A stretch of 64,000 bases of DNA from the NCBI GenBank assembly GCA_963675035.1, contig OY776116.1:134084261-134148260 (forward strand), written 5' to 3'. The stretch's first letter is position 1. Each line of letters opens with the position of its first letter. Both the position numbers and the translations under genes were made by a program. The notes beneath the pieces were generated by a model. It saw only the letters and a list, made by a program, of their open reading frames with translations, had not been told where the DNA came from and made no database searches. The stretch is from Allygus modestus. Its lineage: Eukaryota; Arthropoda; Insecta; Hemiptera; Cicadellidae. Shown here piece after piece: positions 36,605-47,746 of the stretch.

Positions 36605-38498
36605 CCACAGCGTGTACTCGCTTCCGCATCATTTCCTAACTAAATGTATTTGTTAGAACTCAGTGTTTCACACCAACGATCTAACCGATAACTGGAGTTC
36701 TGATTCATAGACCTACTTGATCTTCATCTCTTTTAATAGCGATTATCATGCGTTCCACTCCAGAGAGGTGAATTAGCGTTTAGTTCCGCATGCAAACATT
36801 TTTTGTCTCTTGTGTTATGTTTGGGTGTGGACTAGCGATTATGTAAGACCAATGGCCAGAAAAGTGAAGCCAGTGACGGGATATCGTAGGTCCCGGACAG
36901 ACCCACAAAAAGATGGCGGCAGCCGGAAATGATTAAAGACGTGGGCGTTCCTTTTTAACATGTGAAAGATAGAGAAAAATGTGATGCGTGTTCAGTCGGA
37001 TCATCTCTGACCGCCACCATCTTGTTGTGGGTCCTGTCGCATTCATATCAGATGTGCCTCGTCTACTGGTCTTATATATGATCGCTGGGATAGACCTATA
37101 GAGAAGTGTTTGCATCGAATCGGTAGAGAGCGTTGAGTTTTTTTTACAATAGCAGTATGTGTTATGACAAGCACTAAAAGTTTTGAATAAGCTAGAAATA
37201 TGCGATATGTTGATTTCGTGGGATTTTAAAATTTCTACACATAAACAATGGTCGTAGGCTACACGTCTGGGTCCAACGTTACCATAATGATGGAACATCT
37301 TTCCTTGTTCTATTCAGTACTATATGTTAAATCTATCTTTAACGAGTATCACAATCATTTTTACTCTAAGTATTTTTACTCTGGAGGTTCATTCCTAAAA
37401 GATTTTGCGTTTTCACCTTATACCAAAACGTTACCAATGTTCTAGCAATGTTGTCTTCTAGACCAATGTTATTTAGTAAGTCTTATTAACCCTCTTTAAC
37501 GGATTACAATAAATCATTGCTTCATGGTTCTTATTTTAAATACCACAAATTAAGGCCTTGTGATTCAGCAGAGATGAGTTTTGCTGCAAGAAAGTTTTCT
37601 TAAAATCTCAAACATGAAATATTTTAATATTTAAGTGAACAATTGTACCTGTGATACAAATATTCTGCTCACTAAAATCCTTAGCTATTCCTGGTCTTTA
37701 AAATGAGTCATGGATCAATAATTTTGGGTTATCGGTTGAGGAGGGAGATATTTAAAAGTTAACATTGGTCTTAGAGGATAGACAGATAGAAACGTGAAAT
37801 CTGTCGTGACTCGAGACACCTCTTCACGATATCTGATGGCAGGGATTCCATATATTAGCCTCAGGGCCAGCGAGAACTTGGTGGAAGCGAGAATAGCTGG
37901 TAAGGGCTCAGCCACTTTGACCGAAGCCGCCGCTGCCGGTTAGGGGAGGGGGACATTTGCTGCGTAACGTCATAGAGTTGTAACCTGCGCTTTCCCCAAT
38001 GCATTACCATTAGTCTAGGATCTACGGGGGTTGAGAATGCATAAAGGTAAGACGAAATATATCTGCTTATTATTGTTATATGGACCGGTGATAAAAAAAA
38101 ATATAGTTGTCACTTTTCCGGGTGGTTGACAATATGGGGGGAGGGGGGTAAAGTTGGCGGGGGACACTACGCGTTAAACGACGATATCTCGGTAACGGTA
38201 TGAGATATAGCATTAGTTAAAATGTAATTATATTCACAGAATTATGAAAATAAATAATGGTTATTAGGTGTGAGACCGTATCTCGATTAATAAAGAGCTA
38301 CGTAATAAAATGCCATACAAATCAATTTCAATGTAGATTCTTTAATGGAAAATGTAATAAGTTTTCCATTTTTGTCATTTTAATTAAAATTACCTGGAAC
38401 AAGAGTTACTTGTTACATTTTAGTTATTAATAAATGAGAATTTTATCAAGATATTTCAACTACGTCTTCGAAAATTCGTTCGTTGAACGGCGTCAGGG
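36605..38498. other. No gene; one inverted-repeat element
   Basis: At 36,890-37,045 GACAGACCCACAAAAAGATGG faces its near complement CATCTTGTTGTGGGTCCTGTC about 100 bp away. Relatives of these ends lie at about 45,085 and 45,660. The rest is AT-rich with no recognised gene. Confidence 0.45.
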
Positions 38499-38529
38499 CA
38501 AGGCCCCACGTTTTTTTAGTGGGGCCTTG
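38499..38529. other. Perfect 11-bp GC-rich hairpin
   Basis: CAAGGCCCCAC and its exact complement flank a 9-nt T-rich loop, in otherwise AT-rich DNA. It resembles the centre of a foldback element. A function as a terminator is not implied in a eukaryote. Confidence 0.6.
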
Positions 38530-39060
38530 GTCAGGGTCGGGCGGGGTCGCGTCGCACAAAAAAACGCAGCATAAGGGTTGGATAAAACATATGTTAAAAC
38601 GGCTTTTTGTTACAAACATTGCCTTGTACCATCTTCTGTATTTGTTTACTGTCTGATATGTGAAATATAGATAAGATACAGATAAGTATATCTTATCTGA
38701 TTGTAGGTTGTAACACGGATTTTATTGCATCCCCTTTAACAATGAACACGGAATAATGAAAGTGATAAAACATAACTTGCATACTTAATACCAAAGTGGC
38801 CTGCATGTAAAGCGGCCATTCACGTACTGTATATGCAAGAATTGTAACATTTTTTAGGATAAGATAAGTAAATAGAAACCAACATAGTAAAATAAAAAAT
38901 AAACACTAACAATTGGGGGAGATTTAAGAAATAAAAATATTCGTATCTAGTCGCTTATTTTACCTTGTCTAAAATATTTCGTTGTTAATGTTGTCCAGTT
39001 TATTTTAAATTAGTTTGTTATCTTTAATTATATATAAAGGGTTTCATATTTTAGAATGCA

Positions 39061-39411
39061 ATGCAACATGAGCTGTGCTGTTTTAACTGTGGAAATACCG
39101 ACAGCAACACCAAGGACTGTGAGGTATACATCATCTACCACCGATTTCCAATTGAAATACAGTTTTAATGTAAAAATGTACGTATTTGTAGTAAGCATTT
39201 CTTGCCTTCTGATTATCAAGATTATGTGAAAAACCGTCTTTGGGGACGTCCATTGAAAAGAGTAATAAATAAATCTGCAGTCCCTTCTCAAAATCTGCCC
39301 AATGAAAGTACTATAAGTCAAACCTCAGTACTTAGGGCAGACATGAGCAGAAACATAGCCGTTAGAGCTTCAGCTATGGATAGTATGATTGACACAGATA
39401 TAAGTCCTTAA
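39061..39411 (+). pseudogene. THAP-domain (C2CH zinc finger) relic
   Basis: One frame from ATG 39,061 reads CCFNCGN, YHRFPIE, then VRICSKHFLPSDY and AVPSQN. These are the recognisable blocks of a THAP DNA-binding domain in the right order. It is interrupted by TAA at 39,166-39,168. The spacing between the second Cys and the Cys of CSKHF is 32 residues, slightly under the family minimum, and the conserved internal Trp is not seen. Downstream, to 39,590, scraps of a possible coiled coil (LKNEIVGLKSQIK) appear. It could descend from a P-element-like transposase or a host THAP gene; it is not intact. Confidence 0.65.
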
Positions 39412-39654
39412 ATAATCAAACTAGTTGTTCTGATAAAATTGACAATTCCAGTGGATGTGAAAGTGAGAACAATGTAGAAACACCAGCAAGCTTAAATCCG
39501 TTGTAAAGACTGTAAACGTAAATCTGGGTTTATTGAATAATTAAAAAATGAAATAGTGGGTTTGAAATCGCAAATAAAATTTGTAAAAGGAAAATAAAAT
39601 CAGGAGTATCAATGGGGTCATTAGTACTAAATACATGCTGCCGGCTAATGCAAA

Positions 39655-39860
39655 GCAATGGTGGTTGTATGACAGTGGCGGCGCGTGTTACAACCCTGTG
39701 ACGTCACAGCGTAGAACCGGCTGGCAGCACGAATAGAGGGGGAGTGGTTGAGCCCTTACTAGCATACTAGCTACTCTCGCCGGTCCTGTATCAATCTAGT
39801 AGACAGTAGACAGTGACAGTAGACAGCACATCTGGGACCCAATAAGGAAACTGTTAACAG
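39655..39860. promoter_or_regulatory. GC-rich patch with CRE octamer, possible promoter
   Basis: Contains GTGGCGGCGCGTG, TGACGTCA at about 39,699 and a short AGTAGACAGT tandem (39,800-39,825). It lies 1.7 kb upstream of the first identified calcium-channel exon. No coding exon was found in it. It may be a promoter or 5' untranslated exon, but there is no direct support. Confidence 0.2.
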
Positions 39861-40696
39861 ACACTCCGCTATAAGTTAGTTCTCGTCATTTATGGTTTTA
39901 TTATATTTCTATGTGATGGTTCAAACCAAGGAGGTCTATTAAAAATTATGGATTCAACACTAATCAACAAAAATGCGAGTCATAATTTTGTGGTGAGGAA
40001 AAGAACTGCTCACTCAAATCGGACGAATCAACAATTTGAATCAAACAACAAATTATTATTCATTATTTCAAAAATAATTAACTTTTATTTGCTCACTATA
40101 GTCTGCCATGCTGATAAAATGTTTCAATGTTTTACTTTTGTTCATAGTTTATCATATTTCACATTATGAGTAGATATTTAAATACAAATGAGGTTAATAT
40201 TAGAGCCGTCGTGTGGGGTAAATAAGTGTAGCCTACATATGGTAGTGTAGACCGTCACTTTGCGCCTCTGACAACTCTGCTCCCATTAAACCAACATGGT
40301 AACAAATAAAAACCTCTCTTTACAAGTTATATGATAGTCATCTGAAAAACATCCAACATGTAAAGAGAAAATTTGATTGGTTTTCTGAGGAAAATAGCGG
40401 TCAGTATATAGGCTTCACTTTTCATCCCAGACGCGCCCTCTAAATATATTAACTTCGTTGTTGAATATGAACGAAGGAATACCTCGATCATTATTGTTCC
40501 AATTTCGATTATTTTTATTCCACTGATTTGAATGAATAGATTCACTTGGAAAAATCGAACAACACTTTACAGTTCAAATAACGATACACTTTCCACTAGT
40601 GGACCAACCTGACAAAATAACGCTCGCTTTTCCATCGCAAATCGTTAAACAGTGGTTTCGCCAGTATTGCCAATATACCACCTAGGTTCCGATTGT
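39861..40696. other. No gene seen
   Basis: AT-rich; minor frames of about 70 codons without recognisable features. Confidence 0.4.
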
Positions 40697-41510
40697 TAGT
40701 GAATTTTCTTTGGAAAGTGAACTATTAGCATGACCCGCACGGTGAAACTTAAGCCCGGGACCACCATAGAAGTTCCTAACGTGGCCCCCTGAACACGTTT
40801 TGGGGGGTCATTCAAAATTTTGTAAATATATATATATGTATTTATTATTATATTTATTATATATATATAGACATATATATATGTGTTTGCACTCTAGCGA
40901 TCGCATTTTTTGTCCGATTTACTTCAAATTTTACGGACGTTCCTTTCTGTAATCTGTTGGACAAGTTAGTTGGGCAAAACAATAGGAAAACTCTAAACCC
41001 CTTTTTTGGGGATTAATCTTTCAAATTTTAAGTTTTTGGGCTCAAAAAGGGTCAGAAAGGCCCCAGCTAGATGTAAAATCAATACATGTTAAAAGTTGGG
41101 AATTAAAAAGGCAAAAGTTTTAAGCCCTCTCTCGTCATCCTAGTATAAATATTTACTGAGTTATTAAAGAAAATGTGTATCGACTAGACACAGTACGTTG
41201 TCTTACGGGGGTTTTATACTAGAAAAGCCTGTTATTCTTTTGTTAGAGTACTTTTATCATCCCCAGCGACCTCACACCTACTTTTAAGCCAGTCTGGACC
41301 TTCTCCTAACCTTATAATGCGCACAATTGTACTCCCAGCTTTGCAAGTAAATGAAACCAGGAGTATCAGAACAGTCAAAAAATCAATGTTTTCAGATTTC
41401 AATAAGAATTGGACAAATGTATGTTTTTACACTGATTTTGAGTTTTAAAAGTTGTTATGTGGAAATTCAATTCCCTCACGTCAGCGTGCTGCGTGCGAAC
41501 TCGTTTTACT
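40697..41510 (-). repeat. Interspersed repeat family B, copy 2 (inverted)
   Basis: Inverted counterpart of 7,036-7,875, with the same end blocks and a TA-rich run at about 40,826-40,890. It ends about 45 bp before the 3' splice site of the first identified cac exon. It therefore supplies much of the intron immediately upstream, possibly including the branch-point region. Open frames running from it into the exon are artefacts of that proximity. Confidence 0.8.
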
Positions 41511-41555
41511 GTTTTAGAAGATATGAGTTGGTAACCCTGTGTATTTGTGTTGCAG

Positions 41556-41729
41556 GTTGGCGGCAGCTCAGGAGGCGGCAGCGCAACAGCGGGCTGGTCG
41601 TGACTGGTCCCCCCCCGCCATGGGCCAGCCTGGGGGCCCCAACCAGCCCGCCAAGGGTCCCTCCTCGCTCTTCCTGCTCAGCGAGGACAACCCCTTACGC
41701 CGATACACCAGATTCATCATCGAGTGGCC
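41556..41729 (+). CDS. cac: cac (Cav2 alpha-1) exon: N-terminal cytoplasmic segment
   Basis: The exon encodes the end of the cytoplasmic N-terminus of the presynaptic Cav2 calcium channel pore subunit. It follows a TTTGTGTTGCAG acceptor and starts with the last base of a codon, so at least one coding exon lies upstream. It reads LAAAQEAAAQQRAGRDW, then a Gly/Pro-rich stretch, then LSEDNPLRRYTRFIIEWP, which leads into IS1 in insect Cav2 channels. It ends after the first two bases of a Pro codon at 41,729, where an AT-AC intron begins (ATATCCTTT). GC content is far above that of the flanks. The joined codon CC|T and following Pro-Phe-Glu-Tyr match the Cav2 consensus WPPFEYAV. The alternative Cav1 paralogue has a different sequence here (WKPFEW). 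Confidence 0.93.
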
Positions 41730-41825
41730 ATATCCTTTTTCTGCAATCCGTACGCTTTACTGCATGTTCCCGTAATATTATACAATCTAACCAGGGGATT
41801 GATTTAAGCATAGGCTACATAAACG

Positions 41826-41960
41826 CAAGAATAGGGGCCTGCACCACAAAGGGGGCCCGTACCACACTCAAAAGCCTCTCACAAGCCCAAAAGAAGGTCG
41901 CCAGCTTGCTGATCTGGGCGGTAAGGGCCTGCACCACTGCTCCTAAATCCAGCCCTGGAT
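41826..41960 (-). repeat. hAT-like element fragment, inverted
   Basis: On the minus strand it begins CCAGGGCTGGATTTAGGAG, matching the end of the hAT-like element that starts at 42,001 in the opposite direction. It is followed by a GTGGTGCAGGCCC phrase present twice. No coding capacity. Confidence 0.55.
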
Positions 41961-42628
41961 CCAACCCATAGCACCTTAGCCTGTAGAAATGGTTAACACC
42001 CAGGGCCGGATTTAGGAGTATGCCACCTGTAGGATACATCCATTTGCCGCCCTCCCCCCTTTAAGAGACTCAGAGTTAATAGACTCATTTGTTATTATAC
42101 ATATTATACATTCGTTTTATACTAAAAATGATGGATTCAGTTAATCAAATTAAATTGTGCTAAAGAGTAAAACTAAAACCACACAAAACATGATTCATTA
42201 CTGGTTTATTTGTTGACATTGACATAGATAGATGTTAACAGGCTACCATAATACAAACATGAATAATTAATTAAGCTAGTAATCACAGCACAATCATAAC
42301 TATACTCAGGAGCAGCAGAACAAAAAAATTACCGTTTTTCATCACCGATTAACACGCTGTTTTACCTAAACGTAAACAAGAGAGGTTAGGAGGTTTGTTG
42401 TGACCAAGGAGGTTTATTGCATAACTGGAGGTAACACTGTTTCACTATTTTTGTCGAAAAAGCAAGCCAGTAATTTTGTCAGGTTGGTACACTGGCGAGG
42501 CAAATTTCTCGTTCTTTGAACTATCCTAATTGGTTGATTTACCCATATAAGTGAATATACTCATGCAAATCACGGGAATAAAAGTAATAAATTTTGTAAC
42601 AAATTCATTTTTTCGTTTGATTTATATA

Positions 42629-43496
42629 CCCTAGTAGCACAAATCGTTGGACCAACGTTGGGAAATGGTTTGCACAGTTCGTTGGCCAACGGGAAGAAAT
42701 GTCCGTTGGCGCACCGTTGGGCCAACGTTGTATTTGCCAACCAAATGTCAACAATGCTAACCAACACCCAACCAAATGCCAACCGTTTATAATTTTGTAT
42801 ATAAATGGTTATTTTGTATTTTAAAACACGATTTTACATTGAATTGGCTTAGTAAACCAATAATATAAATATTTATAAACGATTTGAATAGCAAAAATAT
42901 TGTGTCCTGGTCGAGTCTTGGACCTACGACCTCTGACTTACTGTACACTTGCCTTAACCCTCGCGGCCACTCTGACTCGTGTATGTGAGTGGAAAAATTA
43001 GGATATAAAAATTATCAATAGTGTACACCTATATAACTAGGACAATGGACAATATTTCTTTTAATTCTTCTATAAATTAATCTACTTGCGCAAATCAATA
43101 TAATAAGAGAATAAAACTTGAAACAATGTAATTTGGTTCTTTTGATTTATCTGTTTATTCTTGCTATGAAATATTATGAACTAATTATGAGCAAATTAAT
43201 ATATATATTTAATATAATTATAATAGTAAAATATATGATGTTAATACGGTGTACTCTAAAAATATAAATATGTTAATCATAATAATAATAATGATATAAT
43301 ATAGTATGATTTGCCAACCATAGCTTTTGATGGCCCAACGTCTGCTATGGTTGGATTTTCCAACGCGGGTTACCCAACGATTGGTTCGTTGGCCCAACGT
43401 CTCCTATGGTTGGATTTGCCAACCGACCATTATCCAACCACTTCTAACCATCCCTACCATTCCCCATCGTTGGGCCAACGATGTGTGCTACTAGGG
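42629..43496. mobile_element. 868-bp TIR element rich in CCAACGTTGG motifs
   Basis: The ends are CCCTAGTAGCACAAATCGTTGG-type inverted repeats flanked by TA. The right end reads CGATGTGTGCTACTAGGG. Both ends carry dense inverted and direct CGTTGG/CCAACG motifs (for example GGACCAACGTTGGG, GGGCCAACGTTG). A tRNA-like segment lies inside on the minus strand. No transposase. It is nested in the hAT-like element. Confidence 0.75.
42903..42986 (-). other. tRNA-Ser/Leu-like sequence inside TIR element
   Basis: On the minus strand the stretch reads GTCAGAGTGGCCGCGAGGG then TTAAGGC, very like the D-arm region of tRNA-Ser or tRNA-Leu genes. A GGTCCAAGACTCGACC stretch in the T-arm position follows. The B box is degenerate and the acceptor stem is not convincing. 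It is a tRNA-derived SINE head or pseudogene rather than a working tRNA. Confidence 0.5.
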
Positions 43497-44022
43497 TATC
43501 TAATATTTTCGTGAAATATGATTAAATATGAGCAAATAAACAAATACAAGTTTATTAATTTTCAAATCATGAATAGCTATTTGTTTTTGATTCTCTTTGT
43601 TGACTTGTTCGATTCCAGCGAGTAGTTCTTTGCCTCACCAAATTTGGCAAAGAACGGCTCGTAATTTTGTTCATCAGTGTTGTCTCCAGTATTACCAATA
43701 GAACTCCTTGGTTGTGACCTGTGACAGCATAGTGAATCGCAGTGCTTAGGCCTTGCAGTGTTATCAAACCAAATTTCACTACATGAAAAACGTGCTACAA
43801 CATTATGTGGAGTAAATTCGTATTATGCAATAAAAAAATAAACATTTTTCAATTTCCGTAAATGAATACGCTACATATCAAAAATGCATCTAAAGAAGTT
43901 TCTGTTATTAAAATAATCTAAAAGTATATTTTCAACTTTTAGTAAATTGCCAAAGTGCCGCCCCTTAAATTTTGTCGCTCTAAGCTGCAGCCTTTTCAGC
44001 CTTTTTTAGAAATCTGGCCCTG

Positions 44023-47000
44023 TTTATACCATAATTTTCATTCCGTTGTAGTCACCAAGTTTTCCGTGTAAACCTTATGTAAGGGTTAAATTAGTATCCT
44101 TACAACGGAAACTCCTCTAAAACTTATAAAACACTAATAAAGATTCAGATAACTCATTGTTTTCAGGATGGTTATTGTAACTCTCGAACTACATATGAAC
44201 TATCGATGAAATTCATGTTTTATTATGGGCGCACCATACTGCACGGTGAACTTTGATATAGGTAGAGCAGCACACGCAACGGTGCCATAGAGAAGTAGCT
44301 GGGGAATCAGCGTTAATTTCTACGAGGGGTGTAACTAAATTAAAATAACATGGGTGTACACATCACCAACAAACTTGATTAATATAGAATGTTCATCTGA
44401 GGTGAACAGATTAAACCTCAAGGGAGAAACTTTTGTTTTGTTTCTCAAAACATATATATGGTTCAAGAGAGGGATATAATTGGTTACCGGTACCGTGGAA
44501 ACAGGTTCTTTACATAGTTTATTTTACAAATAGAGGGAATTAAGATAGTGGCCCTTTTTGTAGGCTTCACTTTTTTATAACTTTGTTTTATTTACAATAT
44601 GTTCTACAAAATATTGACCATTAAGTAAATTTGATAAAAATAACAAGTCTTCATCATTTGAAAAAGCTAACACAAACACTGTATGCCGACTGCCATTTTG
44701 ACCTTTGTCAAATCTACTCCCATGGCAATTAACCAACATGGCAACCAATCAAATCCTCTCTTCACAAGGTCTTTGGCCAGATTCTTTTGTTAAAAAAATT
44801 CCTACAGCAAGGCTTTACTTTTTTAACACGAGACAAGACTTCTTGAACAATTTACCTCGGTGAGATCGACCTACCTCCCAAATTACGTCTCACTGGTCCA
44901 TATAGTGATCTACTTATTCTGCTTCGAGCTTCCGTGTCCTGTTGCTCTCTGTTTAAAGATATGCCAACAGTCTTGTGATATCAGCGATCACATTTTGAAT
45001 ACAATGATACTACCTAGATCATAGTACCTAGATACTACCTAGAGCACATATGATATGATTACGGGCATTACGGGAGGTGAAGCCAGTTTTCGAGCGACAG
45101 GACCCACAACTAAATAGCGGCAGGTGGAGATGATTCATCATGTGGCGCTCCTGATTAACATGGGAAAGGTAGGGAAAACCGTGGCGCTGCTCAGTTAAAT
45201 TTGTAATTTTCGCCAAAGTAATTTGTGTTTGGCCAAACTTAATTTTTTACTCTTATTCATAAAAATATACCTATTTAATAAGAATTACTGAACACTTTTT
45301 GTATGCCCATCGAATATAGTTAAATTTGGTATTAACAAATCGAGAATCTGATGGTCAGTAACACGAATTAATAACTTATTTGCGTGGAAAATCGTACCAA
45401 GGAACTTAATTAAAGTGAGCACAAGTAAAGAGTTTTCCACGATTATTATTCTATTTTACTAATCTGTTTATTACACATAAACTAGATAAATAGGATAATA
45501 TTTTATATTAAAACCTCAAAAAATGTACTAAGGTATATGAATCAAAAACTATTTTACCACAAACAAATGATCTAAGCGAAAATTATAATTCAAGTGAGCA
45601 CGCGTCACGTTTTCCCCATGTTAAATAGGAGCTCCACGTGATGCATAATCTCCAGCCGCCACCATCTAGTTGTGGGTCTTGTCAGTTAAAAAACTATTGG
45701 CTTCACTTTTCGAGCCATATGCTCCATCTATGTGCTTCGTCTTGTGATCGCTGTATGAGATCCACTCTCCACTCTACATCATGTTAATTATATTTATCTT
45801 CACTCAACAGTGTGGTCTCGAGCAGAAGGCACTGAATGCAGATTGATAATATTTTTGAAAAGTTATGAATGTTGTTTATTGTTGTTATTGTCAAATGGTT
45901 TTATAAAGTTAAAGTTGCATTAGTGACATTTCGTTTGTAGTTTTACCAATAATTCTTGAGTGCCCTAATAAAAACGCATGTTGGCTCTAATAAATTGGCA
46001 ATGCAGATAATAATCTGATAGTCTGTAGATGAAATGGTGAAATTTAGGAACCAAGTTATAAATGTTGTCTTGCGCACACTCATGGTGGTATTGCTCATTG
46101 CACCTCAAAAATACTTTTTTGGGAAACCAAAATTAAAATTGTTTTCTCTATTGCGAATTCGTATCCAATAATCATTAGGTAGCACAAATTATAAAATTTG
46201 AGTTAGTTCCAGATCAATTCTCAATTATTTATAAATGTTGTTGGCGTTAGTTATGATTCGATATGATATACCCTTTTATGTTAACAGTTATCTCAGAATT
46301 TTCTTTTCTGTAGACACCTCAACTCAACAACATGCATGTAAAACAAGGTGATTTTTAAATTGATTTCCCAGTGGCGCTTACATTTGAATTTAGCCTAAGC
46401 TTACCTTGCAACATTTTACTTTCACGAAAATATAGGCCTATTGTTTCTGCTTTGTTGGTGGTAGCGATGAAATAAAATAATGCAAAGTGAAAAATATTAT
46501 TTTTTTTGATTTGTTAAGGCTCGGTCTACCCTACGGAAAAATCTGCGCTAACGCGTGAGAATATGTTGTTAAGATAGGGAAAAGGAGCGGTGCGGAGATC
46601 TGCAGGATCTCTGTTTGTGGCTATGGTAATTATGTTATCAAATAACATGCTATAAATGGGATTTGATATAAACTTAAGAAAGTTTATTTTACTCAAGCTA
46701 TTTTTTGGAGTTTTAAAATAACCTCTCGCTCTCTTGAGAGGTTGTTGTTAACTTAGTTTGTAAAAGCTCAATTTTGTATATTTAAAAGGGCTTGTGAGTT
46801 AAATGCAACTCAATTAAAAAAGTAAAAATATCGGCTACATTGTAGATAATATCTTCCCGATTAATATTAGCCTATACCTAGGTAATTTAACTTTAATTAA
46901 AACTTAAAGGGTTTAAGTTAAATTATGTGGCAGTCGAAAAGAGGTACCGGTATCCCACAAACCTTTTTGTAGCGCTGTGCGAAAGGGGTAGGCCGGAGCC

Positions 47001-47727
47001 TTAATAGATTCCGACAGGTAATTGAATGCTAAAGACCGACATATCACATCTGAATAGTTGGTGGATGCATATCGAACTTCACCCCATAAGTTGACTCCTA
47101 CTTTGAAAAGTTGCAAACGGAACTTTTATTGAATACGTAATTGTATAAAGATCAATCTCATTGAGAAAATTTTATTTGATGAGATTATTACCTACCACAG
47201 TAACGTATGTCTATTAGGCTTACCACAGAATGTAGCAATTAATATAATGTAGGCCTAGGTACTTATAATTTACTATGGTAGTAATTTTATTCCTGTTCAG
47301 TTAAGTTTGGAAACTTGCAGGGACGGGAACGTCTTACCTTTGAAGATGTGGTCCCTAGCTGATAAAATGGTTACCTTGTCAGTCAGCCTAGATGGCCAGA
47401 GCAGACCACCTGTTTGAGAGCTGCCACAGCAGTCGCTGGAGCAGCTGTCACAGGAGTCGTGGGGTTGTGGGTGTGGGTGTGTGTGGCAATTCCATCCCGT
47501 CCTCTACCTTTTCAATCGCTGATAGACCTCTCCTTCCGGGGACCTGCACAATAATCCCAGGTAGAAGACGTGCCTAGCAACTCTGCCGAGGTTTCCTAAC
47601 CTAGCAATCTGACATCTAAGTGTTTATAAATAAGATTACGGTATCTGAGAGAAATATTTCTTTTTTATTGCATGATTTACTGTGTTAACTGTACAACATT
47701 GTCAATGTGTCTTTCTCGTTTGGTGAT
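44023..47727. other. cac intron sequence: no exon seen; inverted-repeat fragments
   Basis: Segments at about 45,080-45,185 and 45,595-45,690 are inverted relatives (ACAGGACCCACAACTA and TAGTTGTGGGTCTTGTC, with AACATGGGAAA and TTTCCCCATGTT). They are related to 36,890-37,045. A GC-richer patch with GTGGGTGTGGGTGTGTGTGG lies at about 47,390-47,560. No exon with suitable phase was recognised. Confidence 0.45.
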
Positions 47728-47746
47728 TTCCTTAACTGTGTGTCAC

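Larger units (their letters stand above)
42001..44022. mobile_element. hAT-like element, about 2.0 kb including a nested insertion
   Basis: The termini are CAGGGCCGGATTTAGGA at 42,001 and the diverged complement AGAAATCTGGCCCTG ending 44,022. Flanking octamers TTAACACC and TTTATACC agree at six of eight positions, as expected for an aged 8-bp hAT duplication. No transposase was recognised. An 868-bp TIR element (42,629-43,496) is inserted within it, so without that it is about 1.15 kb. Confidence 0.6.
41730..47746 (+). other. cac: U12-type (AT-AC, minor spliceosome) intron of cac
   Basis: Donor ATATCCTTTTT at 41,730, branch-site consensus TTCCTTAAC at 47,728-47,736 and terminal AC at 47,745-47,746. 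The branch adenosine lies 11-12 nt from the 3' end, inside the U12 window. Only this AT-AC pairing restores the conserved WPPFEYAV peptide. Minor-class introns at conserved sites in voltage-gated channel genes are established knowledge. The 6.0-kb intron contains a hAT-like element, a nested TIR element and repeat fragments. Confidence 0.93.

Noticed and set aside
36933..37298. 121-codon minus-strand frame
   Set aside because: It overlaps an inverted-repeat element and has no recognisable domain, so it is probably fortuitous.
41351..41971. 206-codon frame spanning repeat, cac exon and intron
   Set aside because: It reads the exon in the wrong frame. The correct frame is shown by LSEDNPLRRYTRFIIEWP and the neighbouring exon phases.
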